A stretch of DNA of 64,000 nucleotides from Micromonospora sp. RHAY321 (lineage in GTDB: Bacteria > Actinomycetota > Actinomycetes > Mycobacteriales > Micromonosporaceae), in NCBI RefSeq assembly GCF_023896955.1, contig NZ_JAMHIW010000002.1, forward strand, positions 186,001 through 250,000, read 5' to 3'. The notes under the pieces are model-generated. The model searched no databases and was not told the origin of the DNA. It saw only the letters and a program-made list of their open reading frames with translations. Each line of letters begins with the position of its first letter. Position 1 is the first letter of the stretch. The position numbers and the translations under genes were made by a program. Of the stretch, positions 27,054 to 36,022 are shown in pieces.

Positions 27054-27154
27054 GGAGCTGAGTCGTTTACGACATCACGGACCGGGTCGCGGGCTGGAGG
27101 CTCCGGGCGGGTGGCGTCGGCGAGCCGGTCTGAATCGTTTACGACATCAGCTCC
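27054..27154. repeat. Paired 20-nt repeats framed by an inverted repeat
   Basis: CTGARTCGTTTACGACATCA occurs at 27058-27077 and 27130-27149 (one mismatch), offset by exactly 72 bp. Each contains the palindromic core TCGT-TT-ACGA. The unit is framed by GGAGCTGA (27054-27061) and TCAGCTCC (27147-27154). The stretch from 27007 to 27394 has no credible gene. Could be paired operators or a small non-coding mobile remnant. Confidence 0.6.
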
Positions 27155-27311
27155 ATAGGCAGCGCGCCGACCTCTACCGCGCCGCAGGTCCGGTCGCTCC
27201 GGACGGCTTTCCGGACGCAGCCGCAGTCGCCTCAGCGGCCCTACTGTGACCTGCTGTCGGATGTGGACCAACTGCGCACCGTGTTCGCGGAATCACGATG
27301 GACTCCGGGTC

Positions 27312-27379
27312 TTGACTCTCGTGAAACATGCCGCCACGATCTGACAACGTTGTCTTGGATCCGATCCGACAACGTTGTC
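27312..27379 (+). promoter_or_regulatory. Promoter with twin LacI-type operators for the GH2 gene
   Basis: TTGACT (27312-27317) and CACGAT (27335-27340) are 17 bp apart. Two identical perfect palindromes GACAACGTTGTC lie at 27343-27354 and 27368-27379, 25 bp centre to centre, covering the expected start and leader. The CG-centred, 12-bp palindrome is typical of LacI/GalR repressors. No lacI gene is in the window, so the repressor is elsewhere. Confidence 0.7.
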
Positions 27380-27394
27380 ATGTCTGGAGGCAAG

Positions 27395-30300
27395 ATGTCC
27401 GAGCTATCGCCCATGTCGCGGCGCACGTTCCTCTCCGCCGGAGCCACGCTGCTCGCGTCGGTCGGGGTCACCGCGGTGCTGCCGGACGCCCTCGCGTCCG
27501 CCGCGCCCGCGACGCCGACGGCCACCGACCTCGCCCTGTACCGCCCGGTGACGGTCTCCTCGACGGACTACGCGCCGACGCCCGGCACGTTCGCCGTGGA
27601 CGGTCTGCCGCAGGTCGGCGTGCGGGGCAGTGGATGGCGCGCCGCCTCCGGCGATCCGCAGTGGATCTCCGTCGACCTGCAGGCACCGTGCCGGATCGAG
27701 GCGGTCACCCTGGTCTTCGAGGCCACGCTCGCCGACGGGCCGTTCGACGGCAACTACACCGACACCGACGGCGACGAGATCCTCTCCAGCGCCGCGACGG
27801 CGTACCGGATCGAGGTCTCCGCCGACGGCCGGGACTGGCGGCCGGTGTACGAGACCAGCGAGGGCCAGGGCGGGGTCCAGGCCATCAAGCTGCCCGAGCC
27901 GGTCACCGCACGCTGGATCCGCATGACGTCGACCCGGCGCTCCAACGGCAACCCGGTCGGCCTCAACGGCTTCCAGGTCTACGGCGTCCCCCTGGCGGGC
28001 CGGCCGAAGGCCGAGGGGTGGACCAGTTGGGAAGGTGGCAACACCGGCTCGGCGCCCGAACTCACGGTGGCCGCCGACGGCACGGTGCCGCTGGAGTCCG
28101 GCTGGTCGTTGACGATGGACGACTTCGCGGGCACCGCCGACGGTGCCGCGCTGTCCAGCCCCGGCGTCGACGTTCGATCCTGGCTGCCCGCGACCGTGCC
28201 CGGCACCGTCCTGGGCACCCTGGTCGACCAGGGCCACCTGCCCGACCCCGTCTCCGGCTTCAACAACATGCGCATCCCGGAGGCGCTGTCCCGGCACACG
28301 TGGTGGTACCGGCGCGCGCTGCGCCTGCCGCGCGACCTGGACACCTCGGCCGGTCGCCGGATCTGGCTCGAGTTCGACGGCATCAACCACGAGGCCACGG
28401 CGTGGGTCAACGGTGTGCAGGTCGGCAGCGTCGCGCACCCGTTCGCCCGGGCGGCCTTCGACATCACCGACGCCCTGGCCGGCCGCCGTGGCGAGCACGT
28501 CCTCGCCGTCCGGGTCTCCCCGATGCCGCACCCGGGCACCCCCGGTGACAAGGGCCCCGACGGCCGGACCTTCCTCCAGTCCGCCCACCACTACCTGGAC
28601 GCGCCGACCTACCTGGCGGTGTCCGGATGGGACTGGATGCCCGCCGTCCGGGACCGGGTCACGGGCCTGTGGGACCACGTCCGGCTACGCAGCACCGGTG
28701 CCGTGGTCGTCGGCGACCCACACGTCATGACCACGCTGCCCGACCTGCCGGACACCGACACCGCCGAGGTCACCATCAGGGTGCCGGTGCGCAACGCGGC
28801 CGACACCGCCACCACGGTCACCGTGCGGGCGGAGTTCGACAAGGTACGCGTCGAGTCGACGGTGACCGTGCCGGCGGGCGGGAGCACCACGGTCACCTTC
28901 GCGCCGGAGCGCTTCGGTGCGCTGCGACTGAGTAACCCCCGGCTCTGGTGGCCCAACGGCTACGGCGACCCCGACCTGTACGACCTCACGGTCACGGCGA
29001 CCGTCCGCCGCTCGGTCAGCGACCAGCGGAAGCTCCGCTTCGGCATCCGCGAGTTCGGCTACGACTGGCACCAGCCGGTCGTGATCTCGCCGCCCGCCGC
29101 GCCGGCGCTGGAGTTCGTCGACGGCGCCGCCACGCAGACGGTCACCTTCGACCGGCAGCACGCGCGGCACGTGCGCATCCAGGCCGGTCAGCGCGCCACC
29201 GGCTGGGGTATCTCGATGTTCTCGCTGTCGGTGGTCGACGGCACCGGGCCGGACCTCGCCCTGCACCGGGACGCGACGGCGTCGTCGGCGGAGAACGACA
29301 CCAACGTGGCGGGCAGGGCCGTCGACGGCGACCGCGCGACCCGCTGGGCCTCCAGTTCGGAGGACAACCAGTGGATCGCGGTCGACCTCGGCGCGGCTGT
29401 CGACTTCGACCGGGTCACGATCGTCTGGGAGCAGGCGTACGCGTTGGACTACCGCGTCCAGGCCTCCGCCGACGGGGACGCCTGGACCGACGTGACGTCG
29501 GTCAGCAACGAGACGCCGCTGGGCAGCCGGGCCACGCAGGTCGAGACCTTCCCCACCCGGACCGCCCAGCACCTACGCATCCAGACCGGCGCCCGGGTGA
29601 CCTCGTGGGGCGTCTCCATGTGGGCGCTCTCGGTGCAGCGACAGGCCGAGCCGGACGTCGACCTGGCCCTGGGCGCAACGGCCACCGCGTCGTCCTCCGA
29701 CAGCGACTCGAACGGCCCGGACCGGGCCGTCGACGGCAACCCGCGTACCCGATGGTCCTCGAAGTTCGAGGACAACCAGTGGATCCAGGTCGACCTCGGT
29801 GCTCCGGTCAGCTTCGACCAGGTCACGATCGTCTGGGAGCAGGCGTACGCCCGCGACTTCGTCATCCAGGTCTCCGACGACGGGCAGCGGTGGACCGACG
29901 TGAAGGCGGTCAGCAACGCCGTCACCCAGCTCAAGATCAGTGTGAACGGTGTGCCGGTGTTCGCCCGGGGCGGCAACTGGGGCTGGGACGAGCTGCTGCG
30001 TCGGGTGCTGCCCGACCGGCTGGCCGACACGGTCGAGATGCACCGCGACATGAACTTCACGATGATCCGCAACTGGCTCGGCAGCAGCAACCGCGAAGAG
30101 CTCTACCAGGCCTGCGACGAGCAGGGCATCCTGGTGTGGAACGACTTCTGGCAGGCAGGGCAGTTCCTGCCCAACCCGCCCGGCTACGTGGACATCGCCG
30201 CCGACACCATCCGGCGGTTCCGCCACCACCCGAGCATCGTGGTCTGGTGCGGCGCCAACGAGGGCGACCCGCCGCCGATCGTCGACGCCGGGCTCAAGCA

Positions 30301-31426
30301 CGCGGCCGCCACCGAGCACCCGGAGATCCTCTACATCCCCAACTCCGCCGGCGGCATCGTCAGCGGCCACGGCCCGTACCACTGGGTGGAGCCGGGGACG
30401 TACAACAACAGGAACACGTACGACACCGGCGCCTTCGGCTTCCACACCGAGATCGGCATGCCGGTGATCCCGGTCGTGGAGAGCATGCGCAACCTCGTCG
30501 GCGACGCACCGGCATGGCCGATCGGCGAGGTGTGGAACTACCACGACTGGTCGACGATCGGTAACCAGCGCGTCGGCACGTACCAGGCCGCGATCGACGC
30601 GCGGCTCGGCGAGTCCGACTCGCTCGACGAGTTCGCCGTGCGGGCCCAGTTCGTCAACTACGAGAGCCACCGCGCCATGTTCGAGGCGTGGAACGCCAAC
30701 CTGTGGCAGGACGCCACGGGCCTGCTGCTGTGGATGTCGCACCCCGCCTGGCACAGCACGGTCTGGCAGACCTACGACTACGACCTGGACGTGAACGGCG
30801 CCTACTACGGGGCTCGCAAGGGCTGCGAGCCGCTGCACGTCCAGGCCGACCCGGGCACCTGGCAGGTACGGGCGGTCAACCACACCACCACGGCGCTGCG
30901 CGGCGCCACCGTCACCGCCCGCCGCTACGACCTGAGCGGCCGGTCCCTGGGCACGCCCCAGCGTCAGCGGGTGGACGTCGCCCGCTCGTCGACGACGGCC
31001 GCGTTCCCGCTCGCCGCGCCCGACGGCGGTGGGCTGCACCTGGTCCGGCTGGAGCTGCGGGACAGCCGCGACCGGCTGCTCGCGGAGAACACCTACTGGC
31101 GGTACGACCAGGCCGAGCAGATGCGGGCGCTCAACGACCTGCCGAGCACCCGGCTCTCCACGTCGACCGGTGTCGTCCGCGTCGTCGACGGCCGGTCCAC
31201 GGTCACCACGACGGTCCGCAACCAGGGCCGCACCGTGGCCGCGCTGGTCCGGCTGGCCGTGCACGACCAGCACGGTGACCGGGTTCTGCCCGCCCGCTAC
31301 GACGACAACTACTTCTGGCTCCTGCCCGGAGAGACGCGTCAGGTGCGGATCTCCTGGCCCGCGCGCTCGGGTCTCGCCCGCCAGGTCAGGGTGACGGCTC
31401 AGGCGTACAACTCGGCCGGCAGTTAG
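27395..31426 (+). CDS. Exported GH2 glycosidase (exo-beta-glucosaminidase/mannosidase type) with three discoidin modules
   Basis: A 1343-aa Tat-exported enzyme. The ATG at 27395 follows CTGGAGGCAAG and precedes SRRTFLSAGATLL. Order: F5/8C (CBM32-like) domain at about 44-198; GH2 N-terminal sugar-binding domain (about 230-400) and Ig domain to about 548; then two near-duplicate F5/8C modules (about 550-840); then the GH2 barrel from VNGVPVFARGGNWGWDE onward. The acid/base is E956 in WCGANE, and the nucleophile is probably E1019 in FHTEIGM. A C-terminal beta domain follows. The pattern matches CsxA-like enzymes acting on chitosan or mannosides. The two discoidins interrupt the catalytic core, which is unusual. 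Likely repressed by a LacI protein. Confidence 0.85.
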   Translation: MSELSPMSRRTFLSAGATLLASVGVTAVLPDALASAAPATPTATDLALYRPVTVSSTDYAPTPGTFAVDGLPQVGVRGSGWRAASGDPQWISVDLQAPCRIEAVTLVFEATLADGPFDGNYTDTDGDEILSSAATAYRIEVSADGRDWRPVYETSEGQGGVQAIKLPEPVTARWIRMTSTRRSNGNPVGLNGFQVYGVPLAGRPKAEGWTSWEGGNTGSAPELTVAADGTVPLESGWSLTMDDFAGTADGAALSSPGVDVRSWLPATVPGTVLGTLVDQGHLPDPVSGFNNMRIPEALSRHTWWYRRALRLPRDLDTSAGRRIWLEFDGINHEATAWVNGVQVGSVAHPFARAAFDITDALAGRRGEHVLAVRVSPMPHPGTPGDKGPDGRTFLQSAHHYLDAPTYLAVSGWDWMPAVRDRVTGLWDHVRLRSTGAVVVGDPHVMTTLPDLPDTDTAEVTIRVPVRNAADTATTVTVRAEFDKVRVESTVTVPAGGSTTVTFAPERFGALRLSNPRLWWPNGYGDPDLYDLTVTATVRRSVSDQRKLRFGIREFGYDWHQPVVISPPAAPALEFVDGAATQTVTFDRQHARHVRIQAGQRATGWGISMFSLSVVDGTGPDLALHRDATASSAENDTNVAGRAVDGDRATRWASSSEDNQWIAVDLGAAVDFDRVTIVWEQAYALDYRVQASADGDAWTDVTSVSNETPLGSRATQVETFPTRTAQHLRIQTGARVTSWGVSMWALSVQRQAEPDVDLALGATATASSSDSDSNGPDRAVDGNPRTRWSSKFEDNQWIQVDLGAPVSFDQVTIVWEQAYARDFVIQVSDDGQRWTDVKAVSNAVTQLKISVNGVPVFARGGNWGWDELLRRVLPDRLADTVEMHRDMNFTMIRNWLGSSNREELYQACDEQGILVWNDFWQAGQFLPNPPGYVDIAADTIRRFRHHPSIVVWCGANEGDPPPIVDAGLKHAAATEHPEILYIPNSAGGIVSGHGPYHWVEPGTYNNRNTYDTGAFGFHTEIGMPVIPVVESMRNLVGDAPAWPIGEVWNYHDWSTIGNQRVGTYQAAIDARLGESDSLDEFAVRAQFVNYESHRAMFEAWNANLWQDATGLLLWMSHPAWHSTVWQTYDYDLDVNGAYYGARKGCEPLHVQADPGTWQVRAVNHTTTALRGATVTARRYDLSGRSLGTPQRQRVDVARSSTTAAFPLAAPDGGGLHLVRLELRDSRDRLLAENTYWRYDQAEQMRALNDLPSTRLSTSTGVVRVVDGRSTVTTTVRNQGRTVAALVRLAVHDQHGDRVLPARYDDNYFWLLPGETRQVRISWPARSGLARQVRVTAQAYNSAGS

Positions 31427-31432
31427 GAGTTC

Positions 31433-31469
31433 GCGGTGGGAGGCGGCGCCCAGGGCCGCTTCCCACCGC
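31433..31469. terminator. Hairpin terminator after the GH2 gene
   Basis: A 15-bp stem with one G-T pair (31433-31447 with 31455-31469) between convergent genes, 6 nt after the GH2 stop. Confidence 0.75.
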
Positions 31470-31497
31470 CACCCGGACAGAACGGCTGGCTGGCGCG

Positions 31498-32193
31498 TCA
31501 CTTCTTCCTCATGACGGCCTCGCGCCAGATCAGGCCCGCGATACTCGGCCGGACCTCGGTGGTGATCACCGCCATCGCCCGCCGGACGAACCGGTCGTCG
31601 GTCAACTGCGCCACCATGCTCGCCGCCAGATCCGCACGTGCCGTGAACAGGCCGTCCGCGACGTTCTCCGCCACCTGGTAGCGCGTGGCGGCCGGGTGGT
31701 CGAACAGCCCGGACGGCCGGGCGATGGTCCAGTCCAGGTCGCTGTCTCGTACGAGGGACTCCATGCGACGCATGTCCTCGTGCGCGGTGCGGCCCACCCT
31801 GCGGTTGAACAGCGGATCCAGCACGTTGTTGAAGAAGTACTCGCCGGTCGGTCGCCAGGTTGGATCCATGACGCTGGAGCTGACCGTGACGATGCGCTTC
31901 ACCCCGTGACGGTGCATGGCGGCCAAGATGTTCGCGTTGCCGCGCGAGTACACGGTGATCGGCTTAGGGGTGAGCGGGACACCCAGGCTGGACAGGACGG
32001 CATCGCTGCCGGCAACGGCCCGGTGGACGGCGTCCGGGTCTGCGACGTCGGCGCTGACCACGGTGAGGCCGGTGCGGGGCTGGACGTTGTGCGGGCGGCG
32101 GGTGACCGCGACGACCTCGTGGCCCGCGGCCAGGGCCTGCTCGGTGATGTGGCGGCCGGTGGGGCCGGTGGCGCCGAAGACGACAGTGCGCAT
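31498..32193 (-). CDS. NmrA/atypical SDR NAD(P)-binding protein
   Basis: A 231-aa Rossmann protein: VVFGATGPTGRHITEQALAA is the GxxGxxG nucleotide-binding loop, and ADVADPDAVHRAVAGSDAVL follows. DWTIARPSGLFDH resembles NAD(P)H-binding family PF13460 (NmrA-like quinone oxidoreductase or redox sensor). The ATG at 32193 follows AAGGAG; an earlier ATG at 32250 would lie within the operator. Divergent from a TetR gene whose operator sits between them, so it is probably the TetR target. Confidence 0.82.
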   Translation of the reverse strand: MRTVVFGATGPTGRHITEQALAAGHEVVAVTRRPHNVQPRTGLTVVSADVADPDAVHRAVAGSDAVLSSLGVPLTPKPITVYSRGNANILAAMHRHGVKRIVTVSSSVMDPTWRPTGEYFFNNVLDPLFNRRVGRTAHEDMRRMESLVRDSDLDWTIARPSGLFDHPAATRYQVAENVADGLFTARADLAASMVAQLTDDRFVRRAMAVITTEVRPSIAGLIWREAVMRKK

Positions 32194-32224
32194 GTGCTCG
32201 CTCCTTGATGCGGGGTTGACGGCG

Positions 32225-32270
32225 TTGACCGTGCCACCGGGGGCGAGCATTATTCAACTGTGTTGAATAA
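32225..32270. promoter_or_regulatory. Leaderless tetR promoter with overlapping 21-bp operator
   Basis: On the plus strand TTGACC (32225-32230), 17 bp, CATTAT (32248-32253), then 6 nt to the GTG at 32260: a leaderless start. A perfect palindrome, TTATTCAAC-TGT-GTTGAATAA (32250-32270), covers the -10, the start site and the first codons. Binding would block both divergent genes. Confidence 0.7.
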
Positions 32271-32844
32271 AACCCGGGGTCGACCCCGAGGCAACCCCGA
32301 TACCAGGGCCCGGATCGCCAAGGTCGCCCGCGAGCTGTTCCTGAAGCACGGTTATCCGGGCACGACCGTCCGGGCCGTTGCCGCCGCAGCGGGCGTCGAC
32401 TCGGCGCTCATCAGCTACCACTTCGGCTCCAAGCAGGGGCTCTTCAGCCAGTCACTGAACCTGCTGTGCGTCGATCCCACCGCACTCGACCAGGCTCTGC
32501 GGGGTGACCAGGCCGGCCTGGCCGACCGCCTGCTCGACTCGGTCACCGACCTGTGGGACGCCACGGTGCCCGCCGAGAACCAGATGGCGGTGCAGGACGA
32601 CGACACGATGCGCGCCCTGCGTGACTACCTGGACGGTGAGCTGCGCCTCCGCATCGCTGAATTTCTCGACGGGCCCGACGCGACGCAACGCGCCACCGCC
32701 GCGGTCGGCGTGCTGGGCGGGCTGATCTTCACGCGGTACCTGAACCCGATCCGATCGATCGGTGGGCTGTCCCCGGCCGACGTCCGCCGCGTCTTCGGGC
32801 CGGCGCTGCGGGCCGCCCTGCACGGCCGACCCCGCCGGGCGTGA
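32260..32844 (+). CDS. TetR-family repressor
   Basis: A 194-aa repressor with the N-terminal TetR helix-turn-helix (RARIAKVARELFLKHGYPGT then TVRAVAAAAGVDSALISYHF) and a C-terminal ligand domain of the PF17920/PsrA-like type. The GTG start at 32260 lies inside its own operator and has no Shine-Dalgarno. Likely regulates itself, the divergent NmrA-like gene and perhaps the MFS gene 150 bp downstream. A weak stem GCCCT...AGGGC with TTTT (32845-32871) follows. Confidence 0.88.
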   Translation: MLNKTRGRPRGNPDTRARIAKVARELFLKHGYPGTTVRAVAAAAGVDSALISYHFGSKQGLFSQSLNLLCVDPTALDQALRGDQAGLADRLLDSVTDLWDATVPAENQMAVQDDDTMRALRDYLDGELRLRIAEFLDGPDATQRATAAVGVLGGLIFTRYLNPIRSIGGLSPADVRRVFGPALRAALHGRPRRA

Positions 32845-32993
32845 GCCCTGCGCCACCTGATGAGGGCTTTTAGGGCCGTTACCGCACCCCGGCGGAGGGC
32901 CACGCCCCATGCTGCTCGGGGGACAGGAGCCGCGACGGGAGGGTGCGGGCGGCGACCGCCCGCAGCAGGGGTCCGAGCCCGGGGGGACTGGTC

Positions 32994-34220
32994 ATGTCCA
33001 ACGTCAGCCGCGCCGACGGCGGAACGGCCCGGTCCAGTTCGAGATCAGCCCCGGCCCGGGTCGCCTTCGCGTTCTGGATCACGCTCGTGGGAACCACGGT
33101 GCCGACCCCGCTCTACCCCCTCTACGAGATGGAGTTCGGCTTCTCGTCGTTGACCGTGACGGTGGTCTACGCGGTGTACGCGCTCGGCGTGGTCATCGGT
33201 CTGGTCGTCCTCGGCCGGCTCTCCGACCAGATCGGCCGTCGGCCGGTCATCCTCACCGCGCTGGTCCTCTCCGTCGCCGCCGACGCGGTGTTCCTGGCCG
33301 CCGTGGACCTGGCGATGATCGTGGTGGGCAGGCTGCTCGCCGGTCTCTCCGCCGCACTGGTCATCGGAGCGGCGACCGCGGCCCTGGCAGAGCTGATCAA
33401 GAGTCCGAGGCACCCTCGGCGGGCCGCCACGGTGGCGATCTTCGCGAACCTCGGTGGCCTGGCCACCGGCACCCTGCTGGCCGGGGTCGTGTCGGACGTG
33501 GCACCCGAGCCGCTCCGGCTGCCCTGGGCCATCGTGCTGACCCTGGCGGTGGTCGGGATCATCGCGATGCTCGGAGTGCCGGAGACGGTGGCGCGACGGT
33601 CCCCGCCGACCGTGCGACCTCAGCGGTTGCGCGTACCACCGACCATCCGCGGCGACTTCGTCCGCGCCGCGATCACCGCCGGCACGGGCTTCGCCGCACT
33701 CGGAGTGCTCACGGCGGTGAGCGGCCTGTTTCTCGGCATGGTCCTGCACGAGACCTCGCACACCCTGGCCGCGCTGGTGGTCTTCCTGGCCTTCACCGGG
33801 GCCGCGTTCGGTCAGCTGCTGACCCGCGTCCTGTCCTCACGTACCGCGCTGGCCTGCGCCTGCGTCGGCCTGATCGTGTCGGCCGGCCTGCTCGCGTTCA
33901 GCATGTGGATGGCGCTGCTGGTGACCCTGCTCATCGGCGCGACGATCAACGGTGTCGCGGCCGGGGTGGCGGTCGGCGACGGCATCGCCACGATCACGAT
34001 GAAGGCCCCGCCGGAGCACCGGGCCGAGGCGGTCTCGACGTTCTTCGCCATCCTGTTCACCATGCTCGGTGTGCCGGCGGTCGGGGTCGGTCTGCTGATC
34101 CAGGTGACCGGTCTGCGTACCGCTGGGGAGATCTTCGGCGCGGCGGTGGCCGTGCTCGCGCTGGTGGTTTTGCTCAGCCTGGCCCGGAGCGGCCCGGCCC
34201 GTCCGCGACCCGCCGACTGA
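32994..34220 (+). CDS. MFS exporter
   Basis: A 408-aa major facilitator with 12 predicted helices (FAFWITLVGTTVPTPLYPLY first) and the motif-A loop GRLSDQIGRRPV between helices 2 and 3. The FxxPLYPLYxxxFGF start resembles drug/sugar exporters of the AraJ/YdhP-type group. The ATG at 32994 follows GGGGGA; no good reason for longer starts. It follows the TetR gene and may be co-regulated, though a weak hairpin lies between. Substrate unknown. Confidence 0.83.
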   Translation: MSNVSRADGGTARSSSRSAPARVAFAFWITLVGTTVPTPLYPLYEMEFGFSSLTVTVVYAVYALGVVIGLVVLGRLSDQIGRRPVILTALVLSVAADAVFLAAVDLAMIVVGRLLAGLSAALVIGAATAALAELIKSPRHPRRAATVAIFANLGGLATGTLLAGVVSDVAPEPLRLPWAIVLTLAVVGIIAMLGVPETVARRSPPTVRPQRLRVPPTIRGDFVRAAITAGTGFAALGVLTAVSGLFLGMVLHETSHTLAALVVFLAFTGAAFGQLLTRVLSSRTALACACVGLIVSAGLLAFSMWMALLVTLLIGATINGVAAGVAVGDGIATITMKAPPEHRAEAVSTFFAILFTMLGVPAVGVGLLIQVTGLRTAGEIFGAAVAVLALVVLLSLARSGPARPRPAD

Positions 34221-34296
34221 TCCAGTCTGGTTTGTCCACGATGCCCGGGCGTTCGTGGTGTTCGGCAGCCATCCACGCGGGTCTTGCGGCGGTCAT

Positions 34297-34311
34297 CGTA
34301 TACAACATACG
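34297..34311. promoter_or_regulatory. Candidate GntR operator upstream of the oligopeptide operon
   Basis: CGTAT-ACAAC-ATACG, an inverted repeat 32 bp before the first start. The 9-mer TCGTATACA (34296-34304) recurs in the promoter region of the GntR gene (42409-42417, minus strand). FadR/GntR operators often have a GTATAC-like core. Confidence 0.55.
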
Positions 34312-34342
34312 CTCCCCGAATCGCCCACTCGAGGAGCTCCCG

Positions 34343-36016
34343 ATGACGAACCTCTCCTTCAGCGAAACGAGCCAGTCCCGCCGCCGTCCGCTCCGGGCCG
34401 CGGTGGCCGCGGTCGCTGTCTTCTGCACGGTCGTTGCCTGCTCACCGGTGTCGGACAGCGGGGGCACCCAGTCCGGCGACAACCAGTCGGCAGGCCAGGA
34501 TTCCTTCGGTACGCCCGCGGACGCCGCCGCCGTCAAGCAGGGCGGCAAGCTGGTCATCGCCCTCTCCGCCGAGCCCGACGCGCTGGACCCGACGCTGTCG
34601 CGGAGCCTCTACTCCCGCTACGTCTTCCAGGCGATGTGCCAGAAGCTCTACGACGTGAACGAGCAGGCGCAGGTCGTACCCCAGTTGGCGACCGCCCTGC
34701 CCACGACGAGCGGCGACGGCCGGACGGTGACCATCACGTTGCGCCAGGGGGTGCGCTTCGGCGACGGGACGGCGTTCGACTCCGCCGCGGTGAAGGCCAC
34801 CCTCCAGCGTCACCTGACCAACGCCCGGTCGGCACGCAGGAGCGAACTCGGTCCCATCGACGGCGTCGACACCCCGGACGCGCACACCGTCGTCCTCCGG
34901 CTCAAGCAGCCGTTCGCGCCCCTGCTCGGCGCCCTCGCCGACCGGGCCGGCATGATCATGAGCGCCAAGGCCCTGCAGAGCCTGGGCGACGACTTCGCCT
35001 CCGCGCCGGTCTGCGTCGGTCCCTTCAAGTTCGCCAAGCGGGTGCCGCAGAACTCCATCGACGTGGTCCGGGACCCGAACTACTACGAGGCCGACAAGGT
35101 CCACCTCGACGGCATCTCGTGGCGGATTCTCAGCGACGCGAGCATCCGCGCCGCCAACCTGCGCTCCGGCGACGCCCAGGTCGCCGACAGCATCTCCACG
35201 CAGGACGTCGCCTCCCTGCGCCAGGACGCTGCGGTCTCCGTCCTGCAGTCGCAGTCCCTCGGCTACCAGGGCCTGACGATCAACACCGGCAACGTCGACG
35301 GCGTCGGCACCGCGCCCAAGCCGATCAACCGCCCCCTCGCCCAGAACGCCAAGGTGCGACAGGCCTTCGAGCACGCGATCGACCGCAAGGCGCTGGTCGA
35401 CGCGGTCTTCAACGGTCTGCACGCCGTCGCCTGCTCGCCCATCTCGCCCGCGAGCCCGTTCTCGTCCCCCGAGGCGCAGACCTGCCCGGCGCACGACCCC
35501 GAGAAGGCCAAGCAGTTGCTCACCGAGGCGGGTGTCCAGACGCCGTACCCGGTGACGATGCTCGCCTCGAACACGCCCGACACGCTGCGCCTGGCGCAGG
35601 CGCTCCAGTCGATGGTGAAGGACGGCGGGTTCGACCTGAAGATCAACCCGGTGGAGTACTCGTCGCTCCTCGACGAGCAGGACCGCGGCAACTTCGAGCT
35701 GCTGCAGCTCGGTTGGAGCGGGCGGATCGACCCGGACGCCAACATCACGAACTTCGTCGGGACCGGCGCCAGCCAGAACGTCTCCGGCTACAGCAACCCC
35801 CAGCTGGACAACCTGCTGACCCAGGCCCGGCAGGCCAACGACATCGAGGCGCGCAAGAAGCTGTACGGGCAGGCGGTCACTCTGCTCCAGCAGGACGACG
35901 CGCTGATCTACCTCTACCGGCAGCGGAACCTGACCGCCGTCAGCAAGCAGATCCAGGGCCTGCAGGTCTTCCCGGACGGCGTGATCCGCGCGGCCTTCGC
36001 CGGTTTCACCAAGTAG
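34343..36016 (+). CDS. Oligopeptide ABC transporter solute-binding lipoprotein (SBP family 5)
   Basis: A 557-aa DppA/OppA-like binding protein. GAGGAG precedes the ATG. Lipobox FCTVVACSP with Cys about 33. The SBP_bac_5 pattern is clear: SAEPDALDPTLSRSLYSRYV, LRQGVRFGDGTAFDSAAVK, VRQAFEHAIDRKALVDAVF and the C-terminal DDALIYLYRQRNL. Begins a six-gene operon with two permeases, two ATPases and a gamma-glutamyltransferase, which suggests the ligand is a gamma-glutamyl peptide such as a glutathione-like compound (inference). Confidence 0.9.
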   Translation: MTNLSFSETSQSRRRPLRAAVAAVAVFCTVVACSPVSDSGGTQSGDNQSAGQDSFGTPADAAAVKQGGKLVIALSAEPDALDPTLSRSLYSRYVFQAMCQKLYDVNEQAQVVPQLATALPTTSGDGRTVTITLRQGVRFGDGTAFDSAAVKATLQRHLTNARSARRSELGPIDGVDTPDAHTVVLRLKQPFAPLLGALADRAGMIMSAKALQSLGDDFASAPVCVGPFKFAKRVPQNSIDVVRDPNYYEADKVHLDGISWRILSDASIRAANLRSGDAQVADSISTQDVASLRQDAAVSVLQSQSLGYQGLTINTGNVDGVGTAPKPINRPLAQNAKVRQAFEHAIDRKALVDAVFNGLHAVACSPISPASPFSSPEAQTCPAHDPEKAKQLLTEAGVQTPYPVTMLASNTPDTLRLAQALQSMVKDGGFDLKINPVEYSSLLDEQDRGNFELLQLGWSGRIDPDANITNFVGTGASQNVSGYSNPQLDNLLTQARQANDIEARKKLYGQAVTLLQQDDALIYLYRQRNLTAVSKQIQGLQVFPDGVIRAAFAGFTK

Positions 36017-36022
36017 GTCGCC

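Noticed and set aside
29573..31501. Long minus-strand reading frame opposite the GH2 gene
   Set aside because: Low-complexity translation typical of antisense frames in high-GC DNA.
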